DNA of 25,325 bases from Pigoraptor chileana (taxonomy: Eukaryota; Opisthokonta; Filasterea), in NCBI GenBank assembly GCA_943704495.1, contig CALSCR010001862.1:1-25325 (forward strand), read 5' to 3'. Below, piece by piece: positions 1 to 8,600 of the stretch; within the stretch, counting starts at the first letter, position 1, and every line of letters begins with the position of its first letter. The translations under genes and the position numbers were made by a program. The notes below the pieces were generated by a model, which saw nothing but the letters and a program-made list of their open reading frames with translations, searched no databases and was not told the origin of the DNA.

Positions 1-197
1 GGGGGGGAGCAGGGGCATGGGGAAGATTTGTACATACTGTGATTAGCATACAGGGAGACTGTAAACACAGCTCGATAGGATGGTACTTCTTACACATCTG
101 AAAATATGATCATAAACCATGTTACAGAAGAACTAAACAAAACACTGTGGACGCACAATAGCCCCAGCAAATACAAGGCAGAAGTGCCTAAAGATAC

Positions 198-1732
198 GTG
201 CCCTGAATTCGCTGCGCGACAGATAAGCGGAGAAGGCTTTTGTCGCATGCTCTCGGATGCTCAGTTGCGGATGCGCCAACAGACTGTACACTACCCCCCG
301 TATGCGATTTGATATGAATGGAGGGAGTCCGTCCAAGTGCAGGCGACCAAACTGCGAAATTACATTAAGAAGAGGCCGCGGTTCAAAGTGCGATTGTGAT
401 TGTAAGTGATTGGGATTATTATTGATTGTGATTGTAAGTGATTGTGATTGAAAGACTGTTCAAAGTCAGTGCTCTGCAACCACAACATTGGGTTCCATGA
501 AGAAATGCGAGAATTCGGGACAAAGAATGCACAATGGCCCCTGCATGACACACACACACACGCACAAATACAAACACGCACGCGCACACACACACACACA
601 CACACGCACATACACACATACATGCACATACACACACGCAGATGCACACATGCACATACGCACACACATACGCAAACATACACACACATACCTTGAGGAG
701 ATACTTTGGGCCCTGTGTTGGCGCAGCATCGGCATTGGCGGCACTGGGTTGTGCCGCCGTGCCCTCCCACGTGGTCCACGCAAACTTCCTGACAACCGCC
801 GTTATGCCCATCAAAGCGCCTTCCTTCGCCTGCCACGTGCTCCCCGGGCCCATGCAAATGGCAACAAGTGCAGAGTAGAAGCGTTCCAGCTGCGTCAGAT
901 CCATCACGTCGAGTACGCCACCCACGCGCGACATGCATCCACTTCGGATGGCTGACCAAACGTCTGTGAGTCCCTGCACGACCAGTCGCTCTACCACTGC
1001 AGCATTCGCCGACATAGCAACACGCAAATCCTCCGACTGCCCACACTGACGGAACCATTCCATGAGATGGACGTACGTTTGGTTTCGCACGACGGGCTTC
1101 GCTGCTACCTCGGTGATGCAGTGCTCGAATGCAACGAGCAGAGGGGCTTCTGGCGCCTGTGCACGGAGATATGCCACACACCGGTCGAGTAGGTCATTCA
1201 ATCGACGCTTGGTGCGTGCACCAGACGCATCCATCCGCGGCGGCACAAGCTGCAGAAGGGAGTCAGCGCCATCTTTTTTGGATGGGGGTGATAAGGGCGA
1301 CAGGGGGCATGGCTCGGGCGTGCGGGGCGGGTGGAGATCACCCGCGGACGTGATCGGCTGCCCGGAGCTGTCACGTTGCAATGCAAGTGTCGCGTTTCCA
1401 CCGAGCGCGGCGTTAAGCTTCCACTCGGACCAGCCGAATCGTCGCTCAAACACATAGCACACAAAGAGGTCGAGGGCGACCTGGTGGCGTAGCAGCTGAC
1501 AGACCGACACGACGGGCGTGGGCAACGACGCCCACGCGAGTTCTTCCGGAACGGCGCATCCGTCGTCCCCAAACGCACACAAAAGCTCTTCGAGAGCAAG
1601 CGCCTCATCAGCGGTTGTTCTTGCCGATGTGAGCTGCGCAACTAGGTCGGCGACATCAACATGTGCCGCAGACCTGTGATTTGTCGGCCGTTGGCACTCG
1701 TCCGCCACCCGCGGCAGTTCCGTGGACTCCAT
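198..1732 (-). CDS. HEAT/ARM-like repeat protein, 5' part, partial at left edge
   Basis: I do not recognise a named family. Exon 1 is read from ATG at 1732 down to 692 (347 codons) and stops at a CAAG|GTATGT donor. After a TG-rich intron (691-352, acceptor CGCAG) the same phase resumes at 351 and stays open to about 198 (51 more codons). Residues 1-130 are helical in character. Residues 134-152 are a Pro/Ser-rich insert. Residues 216-320 look like paired amphipathic helices, with conserved-looking stretches such as SGCMSRVGGVLDV and STWQAKEGALMGI. Exon 2 continues with VVYSLLAHPQLSIREHATKAF, typical of a HEAT repeat. A donor at 197 (CAC|GTATCT) is possible but the next exon is unclear, and the 3' part lies outside the window. 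Reading straight through the intron gives only Cys/Val low-complexity protein, which supports splicing. The gene is divergent from OSTF1. Role unknown; HEAT proteins are usually scaffolds. Confidence 0.72.
392..444. repeat. Short direct repeat in the same intron
   Basis: The 21-nt string beginning GATTGTGATTGTAAGTG occurs at 392-412 and again at 424-444, 32 nt apart. Related GATTGTGATTG words lie nearby, and one occurs at 9271-9281. On the gene's own strand these read CAATCACAATCAC. No function is assigned. Confidence 0.7.
548..690. repeat. (CA)n/(TG)n microsatellite in intron 1 of the HEAT-like gene
   Basis: An interrupted CA repeat with CG and TA interruptions fills the donor-proximal part of the minus-strand intron, so it reads as (TG)n in the sense of that gene. 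It begins directly at the donor GTATGTGTGT. Alternating purine-pyrimidine DNA of this kind can adopt Z-form; that is general knowledge and not shown here. Confidence 0.9.
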
Positions 1733-2413
1733 GCATACCCACAGATGCGTGCCTGAACACGCACAAGCCTGCAATCAAAAGTTGCTCTCATACACGAGTG
1801 GTTGCCGTGTGCTAGTTGGGAAGGCGCGAAATGGGAATAATCGCACACGAGTCGATGCGCCTTCTGAACTTCAATAATTTACAGCAATATTTGCTTCTGT
1901 GTCGCGGAATAAATATTTTATCCACGCTTTACATATGCTTGTCTCTACTATGCTTTTTAGCAGCTGAGTGTATGTTTGAGTGCGTTTGCACTGTGCATCC
2001 ACAATAGTCTTTCAGTGTTTGAACATTTTTAGACGTCAGTCGGCGGCGCCAAACTCGTCTACACCCGACGACTCCCTAATTTAAATTGAGGGGAATCATT
2101 TTTCATAATAACTTGTATAATTTTTCAACGTAAAAACCAGTGAGTACCCCAGGCAGGGAATGGAAACACTTTTTTCATACAATTGATTTACGATCGTAAT
2201 TGCAACGGACATTATGCGAGAGCTCGCCACGAAAATCAAAACAGTCAGAGACGGTTCGGTGCGACAACAACTCAGGACTGTCCGAGATTAGACCTTGCCA
2301 TCATGTCAGAAGTGATGAAAGAATAAAGGAACTATTTTTCTACAGAATCATCCAACAACGCATTGTGAGAACTTCAAATCTCCTTCGATTAATTGAACAA
2401 GAGTATTGTGAAG
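1733..2413. promoter_or_regulatory. Divergent intergenic region between the HEAT-like gene and OSTF1
   Basis: These 681 nt separate two head-to-head start codons (1732 minus, 2414 plus) and must hold both 5' UTRs and probably both promoters. The stretch around 1870-2110 is more AT-rich than the flanking exons, with words such as AATAAATATTTTATCC near 1907. I see no convincing TATA box, initiator or coding exon. A possible acceptor for the minus gene (TTTTGATTGCAG, about 1772) would allow a non-coding first exon further right. The region near 2200-2413 is likely OSTF1 5' UTR. Confidence 0.45.
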
Positions 2414-4287
2414 ATGCCTCCCCCACCGCCAAAGCCCGTTTCGAAGCCTGGCAAGGTCCAGGCTTACAAAGCATCATTCGACTACAAAGCTATGCAGGTA
2501 CACATCCGATACATTTTTCTTTTATTTTTTAAAAAAGGAAAAAGAAACAGTGTTGGTGTTTATATTTCACACTTATTAATGGGTCGCTGTGTGGTCTTGA
2601 GGGCTGGAAAGGGAGTTGTGGCACATTGAATGTTTTAATGTGACTATAAGGTTGTTATTTATGGTTCGCTCCTTTTATGCGACATCAGATAGCTTTATTC
2701 TGCGATGGGAACTGCGTGGTGTTTCTAGTCCTGTTTTACATCCGTTTCTACGTTAGGAGTCATCAATTTTTTGGTTTGCTGGATCTTGTTTCGTAATGTA
2801 CCTGACCATCGTACTGCTTGTTCGACGGCAGCCGGATGAACTCTCCTTCAGCGAGGGTGATATTCTCTATGTGTTTGACAAGAGCGACCCCGGCTGGTGG
2901 AGGGCAAAGTGTGGCGATCGCGAGGGACTTGTGCCCAGCAACTACAGTAGGTTTCGTGCTCGGCTATTGGTGTTGGTTGTATATTGGTGTTGGCCTCATG
3001 CCGCGCTTGTTGGGCTGCATGGTGGTGTGTGTGAACAACTGACATGGAAAGTGGAATTTGTTGGTAATGGTGGTGCTGCGCTCAGCTATCGGTGCGTGAC
3101 CGCCACATATTTGCATTAGAGGGCAATTCGTATGAGCTATGATATTTTCGTTTGGATAGATCTTGCTCTCCCACTTGCTTCTCCCTTATTCGCCGTAATA
3201 ATAATATTCTGTTTCAGTTGCCGAAAACGCCGTCGAAATGGACAACCCGATGCATGAGGCTGCAAAGCGAGGTAAGAGTAGTGCGTCATAATCCACACTA
3301 TGCCGACTCGACATTTGTCCGCTCGCCACTTGCACACATAAAGACCGACAACCAAAATATGCTGAAACAACTAAATGCGGAATATTTTTGCATCATTGTC
3401 TGGGTCCGAAACAGGCAATCTGTCGTTCCTGATTGAATGCCTTGGCGCAAAGGTGTCCTCCAACGGCCTCGATAAGGCTGGCTCGACCCCTTTGCACTGG
3501 GCGGCCAACGGCGGTCATCTCGACTGCGTGCAGAAGCTGCTGGAACAGCCCGGCGTTGCCGTCAATGTGCAGGTGGGCATGAGTGCACCGGCCGCAAATG
3601 GTTGTGCTCTCACTCGATAACATCATGATGCCGATTTTTTTGTCTGTGTTTTTGCAAAGTCCTGCGTATTTGAGGTGGCTCTGTGATCTAAAGGGTACGA
3701 AATGCCTCGTTGGTCACGGTCCTCCTCTCACTATCTCATGTGTACATGCATTGTCCCGCAGAACAAGCTGGGCGACACTCCGCTGCACGGTGCGTCGTGG
3801 AAGGGGCATCCCGAGGTTGTTGCGCTTCTTCTCGCAAAGGGTGAGCATCATTTATTTGTGGTTGAGACTGCTTTTTCTTCGACCTTCTCTTCGAGCTAAA
3901 ATTGTGCTGGCAGGATTATCCGTTGATGGAAGCCTACTGACTGTGACTGTGACTGTGTCTGTGTGTCTGCATGCTGTTTGCGTTGCAGGGGCCGACCCCA
4001 ATATTAAGAATTCGGAGGGACAGACGCCGCTCAAGCTGTCCCGGAATCCCGAGGTTGGCCGTCTCCTGCAACAGCATGCCCAGAGCTTCGCAGGTGCGTT
4101 CTTTGTTTCCGATTGGGTGCCTTGACCCCGCAATGTGCACGGCGTATATACCGAACATCTTTTATCTGCTTCACAATTTTTTCTCTTTTACCCTGCTGTA
4201 CTGAATATATCGCAATGTGTTACTCTCTCGTGCACAACAGCGGCGGCTGCGGATTACGGCGGCGCCGAAGACGAGGATTCGGATTGA
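2414..4287 (+). CDS. OSTF1: Osteoclast-stimulating factor 1 orthologue (SH3 + ankyrin repeats)
   Basis: A complete gene of seven exons: 2414-2497, 2832-2946, 3218-3271, 3415-3572, 3762-3840, 3989-4093 and 4241-4287. The 642 nt encode 213 aa; human OSTF1 has 214. All introns are GT..AG and the phases match. The ATG at 2414 gives a proline-rich start like human OSTF1 (PPPKPVKPG). The SH3 domain spans about residues 14-70, with an ALYDY-like ASFDYKA, an acidic EEGD-like SEGD, tandem Trp at 50-51 and PSNY at 63-66. The linker ends [14 protein letters not shown]. Ankyrin repeats follow at about 77-100, 102-136 ([18 protein letters not shown]) and 138-169 (NKLGDTPLH), with a shorter unit at about 171-193. 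An Ala run and an acidic tail ending EDEDSD close the protein, much like the human DDEDSD end. In animals OSTF1 is a small cytosolic adaptor that binds proline-rich partners through its SH3 domain. Confidence 0.96.
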
Positions 4288-4387
4288 GCACTAAATGAAA
4301 CCCGCTGCGATTGCACACACACAATGCGTTACGATTTCGCTCTTGTTCAACACTTGATACTGTGGTCATAAAATTAATGGCCTCCCT

Positions 4388-4400
4388 CCCCCCCCCCCCC
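4388..4400. repeat. Poly-C run downstream of OSTF1
   Basis: Thirteen consecutive C residues lie 100 nt after the OSTF1 stop codon, within a C/T-rich stretch (4381-4403), followed at once by a CACGTG E-box core at 4403-4408. It could be part of the 3' UTR or intergenic. No canonical AATAAA is visible between the stop and this run. Confidence 0.85.
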
Positions 4401-4900
4401 TCCACGTGCAATGAAGCGGCGTATGTTTAATGAATCAGAGACTGATGTGCGGGTTTGCATTGGGCATTTCTGGCAACTTGACTTTCTTCAAATGTCTGGA
4501 CTTTTCCATTTTCGCATCACGATAGCACTTGCACCCTTGAGCCCTTACAGGCACAGCACATGTCGATCTCGTGAGGACTGGCAGGTGATCACACAGATCA
4601 CACTAACGTTTGCCATCGTCCATCCACTCTCAAACGCCCCTCACTTGGAGAGACTTAGAGAGATCCGGACTCACGACATCCGCTGGACTGAGCAAAGGAG
4701 CCCAGCGCTGCACGTAAATATGAGTATAAGGTCAAGTGCCCCTACCTAAATATGAATAGATCCACATGAAGTTCACTCCCTTAGTACTGTCATAGCATCT
4801 GGGTTTCGTGACGTTCACTAACCGATGCCCGCCCGCCACCAGCTGTCAAGCGAGGGTACTCCGTATTCAACTCGTATACAGCTCAAGCGATAGCTCGGCG

Positions 4901-5128
4901 ATGATGGCAGTGCCGGTTGCATTCACTGACATCGAGCCGACTCAGGGGTACACAGTATCCCTGGGCTTTACTTTCGGCCGTCAGATGGCCGTATTTGTAC
5001 CGTCCGGCATTCCGCGTTTTCACGGCCCCACCGACTGCGAGTCGATGGACTTGAGGGAAATGTCACGTGCCGGACAGTTGCCCACATTAAATAATGCAAA
5101 AATAATGAATTTGTTGCACGATTTCTAA
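4901..5128 (+). CDS. Weak hypothetical ORF, 75 aa
   Basis: An ATG at 4901 opens 75 codons, and the frame is open upstream to about 4808 without another start. An AG at about 4880 (GTATACAG) could act as an acceptor, so this might be a terminal exon and not a whole gene. The stop TAA (5126-5128) overlaps an AATAAA at 5127-5132. The protein contains VAFTDIEPTQGYTVSLGFTF, which is compatible with a beta-rich fold, but I recognise no family. It may equally be chance. Confidence 0.2.
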   Translation: MMAVPVAFTDIEPTQGYTVSLGFTFGRQMAVFVPSGIPRFHGPTDCESMDLREMSRAGQLPTLNNAKIMNLLHDF

Positions 5129-5601
5129 TAAACAGTCCCGGCCGCTACCCCCGATTTAGTTCCGACTAAATGTGAGACCAACAATAAGGCCTAAAATTGT
5201 TTGACAAAATCCACACAAAAAGAGCCTCAGAGCACATTGGGTGTCACGGCCGCTGTCCAACCGGCGCACTGACATTGTCCGCCGCGGTCCGCCGGCGACT
5301 CGGCACTGCCGGCCGTGGCTGTTGAACTGTGTGCGCGCCCGTGTCGGCAATCCAATAATGTCCCTCGCAAGATTTGAGCAAAGGCAGTGGGGCCAACAAA
5401 TAAATTCTTCACTGATAGTGTTTCTTGTTCTCATCAAAGCTGTTTGTGCCGCCATCGCTTCATGCAGTTTTGTGGGCTGTCACGGTTCTTTCGGACTCGG
5501 CTGGCGGTTAGTAAAATAGGGCGACGGCGCTGTGCGCCAATTTATACTTTCGACGAATTCTCTTCTCAGACATCCACAGAGAGTTTCGTGGATGCTCGAA
5601 G

Positions 5602-8600
5602 ATGCGCTTATTTACGGCGATAATTGCGCACGTGCTGTCGGTTGCACTTACGCTTGTATTAATCGTTCCAGTGGTCAACAGCGCGTGCTCGGAAAATTAC
5701 TTTGAAGATTGCAGCTCAACATCTTGCGGTTCCTTAGGTGAGCTTGCAGAACTGACAACGGCAAGTGGATCAGGCGTGACTGACATCCAAGCACCTTGGC
5801 TGACTATGATCATGAAACTTGCCTTTTGTCAGAATTGACCGTCATTTGCTGTCATAATTCTGACCATTCCATCTCTCTTTCTGTCCGAATCCTCGCGCAT
5901 GCTCTCACTGTTCTTCTGTCGGTCTGCGTGGAATGGCGATCCAGTCAATTATAAGTATTCCATGGCACCTTTGGGCGATTATCAAATTTTGCCAGACCAT
6001 TAAGTCGTTGCAAACTTCCTTACCACGGTCATCAAGTATTGTTCGTATTCTGACATCCTGGTTCTTTTTTCTTATCGCCCTCCTTTTCTTTATTTTCTGT
6101 TGTGTGCGTGCGCCGTTTGGTGAGCACGGGGTTCCTGTCCAAGTGGATGCAGCGAGTACTCGACGTCGGGATGCAACTGCGGACTGATTGGCGACTGCTA
6201 CGGCAGGCGGGGAAACTGTCGTCGCACACTGTCACGCTGCTGCAATGGATGGTCTGGGAGTGCATGCGACGTCCGTGAGTGCAATTTGATGGTTTTGGCT
6301 CTCAGATGGTATCATATGTGATCGTGACACCGACTGCTGCGTATGTGTTTGATGATTAGGCTCCCTTAGACTGCAGCTATACGCATGCATTACTTGGGGC
6401 CTTTTCGCAATTTGTTTACAATTGTCTTTTACTCGATCCATCCACCGGCCCTACTTTGCATCATGACAGCCATATGCAACGGTGGATGTGGGAATGGAGC
6501 GTGCACGGGTCCCGCCACATGTACTTGCAATGATAATGGATACGGACGCCCGGGATGGACGGGCACCGCTTGCAACACAGGTGCTGTGGGACAGTATGGA
6601 CTGTTCAATTTTTATGATCCATGCCATGTGGGATGTTTTATTTGTGGGAATTGTTGCCCCGCTGGCTGTCGTGACCGCGTGATCGTGCTCATGACATGTG
6701 TAAATATCAGATACACGAGTGAGCTTGCAATTGAGTATGTGTACACACAATCACGCACTCACTCACACACATACACACACACACACCCTCTCTCTCTCTC
6801 TCTTACCGCGCCACCCATGACGCCCCCTGCAGACGTCAACGAGTGCAACGGTGGTGCATGCCAGCCCCGAGGACCTGCGGCGTGCGTAAATACTGCAGGA
6901 AGCTTCTACTGCACTTGCCAAACTGGTTACGAGCTCGCCGGCAGCAGAGTCGATTGCATAGGTAGGCCGATTAATGATGCAGTCTTCTGTAAACTATTCT
7001 CTGCCTTCGTGACCTCCCTGATCCTTGCTCTTTTTCTTTTTTTTCTCTATCCGTCGAATCTGAAAATGTGATTCTCTTGAATTATTGTCCGTACTGTTGT
7101 CGCGCGGATCTATCAAATGAGCAGCGCACCGATTTCACTGCTAAATATGCGCGAATGCACTCGGCTGTCTGTTATGTGCAGATGTTGATGAGTGCGCGCG
7201 CGGCATTGCGCAATGCCAGGCAAATTCATATTGCGTCAACACCATTGGTTCTTACAATTGTCCTTGCAACAACGGCTACAGCGGTGACGGCCGCACAGGT
7301 GGCTGCTACGGTAGGTTCCGTGACCGAATGTGACCCTTGCTGCATTAAAATTTCAGCTCACAGCTGTTGAACGCAAAATCGGAGCCTATTAGCCGGCCGG
7401 TGCTCGTTGGTTTTATAATCTTCAGTGCTACTACCTTTTTCACATGCATGCACACTTGCACCCTTGGAAGGAGCCCAGCTCATGCCGACTTTCCCAAACA
7501 TGGATTATATTGTCGGCACAACTTTATCCACATCAACGGTATTAATAATTATTTCGGCTGAATTTGCGACCCTTTTCCACTTTTCAGCGATTTGCGCCAG
7601 TGGATGCAGTGCGTCCTTTGGCAGCTGCTACAACACCCCAGGAGCGTGTGTCTGCCAAAATGGGGCACAGAGCGATCTTTGTACCAACGGTGGGGCTTGC
7701 ATCTTGGTGCACATCATATCTGCGTTGAAAGAGCATGTGTGCGTCGGATTTTGCAGCACAATCTAAGGCAGGACCATTAGATGTATGCCCCGGATTGCGG
7801 CGTGCACACATTACAAATGCATAAACAAACACATACACGCACACACACAAACGCGTACTCGTACATACGAATATACAACTGGCTTATACACACTGGCACA
7901 CACACACGCGCACACACATGACACATGCCAATGACACACACTCTCCACACACACTCTCCTGCTTCCATGAGCAGACTTTGCGTTTCCGATTCCTGTGGCA
8001 TCTGTCAAACTCACCGTCGATGGAACGGTGGAAAGTCCGCCCGCAAACCAGTGGCTCTCGTTTGACCCTGCGAAAGTGTCGTCTCCGGTGCGTTGAATGT
8101 TGTGGCATATGCCGCCCTTTGCTGCGATTCTCAGTGATTGCATGCACGGGATCAACCCTCGATGTATTGCAGCTGTAATGCATTATGTCGTTCGGACACA
8201 CTTGATACGCAAACACACAATACGCAAACGCTTCATTCAATAACGCGCTGTCAAACACGTACATTCTTTTTTTCTCGTTTTTTCCCCTGCGGCCGTTCAC
8301 CGGATGGCAGGGCAATAACGGAGCGGCGGACGATCAGAGATCACGCGTCACACCAAGGCCGTTTTATGCAACTCCCAGTAGCAAGAGCGCAACTGAAACA
8401 ATCGTCACTGTTGGCTTTGATCTCCTGCGTGTCAAGGACAGAGGTGAGTACAAATCATGTGCCAGTATGTAGCATCTTGTTGCCCGTAGTGAGAACTGTC
8501 ATGTTTGAGTGTTCGTGTACTTAATGATCATAGCGTGTGTGCCTTCGTCTCATGAGCATTTATGTGAATATGTGTCGCTATATCTCTGTGTCATGAGCAT

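Larger units (their letters stand above)
4288..5601. other. Intergenic region between OSTF1 and the giant secreted-protein gene
   Basis: This stretch of 1.3 kb must contain the OSTF1 3' UTR and the promoter of the downstream gene. Several ORFs of 60-110 codons occur on both strands, but none shows a recognisable domain, a matching splice partner or clear composition bias. The best is the plus-strand ORF at 4901-5128, listed separately. A GTCACGTG word occurs at 5062-5069. I see no RNA gene or mobile element. Confidence 0.6.

Noticed and set aside
1-130. Possible third exon of the HEAT-like gene (acceptor ATTTTCAG near 98)
   Set aside because: Joining it to the donor at 197 gives an early stop and other donors are guesses; the sequence stops too soon to decide.
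466-540. Possible minus-strand terminal exon after acceptor CATGCAG at 541 (GPLCILCPEFSHFF...)
   Set aside because: In phase and ending in a stop, but it has no HEAT character, whereas exon 351-198 continues the repeat clearly. It could be a minor alternative end.
419-691. Open minus-strand extension rich in Cys/Val/Met
   Set aside because: It is translation of the TG microsatellite intron; splicing at 692/351 joins two HEAT-like segments in phase.
5156-5519. Overlapping ORFs on both strands upstream of the giant gene
   Set aside because: Arg/Cys-rich in one sense and not supported by motifs; more likely promoter or 5' UTR DNA.
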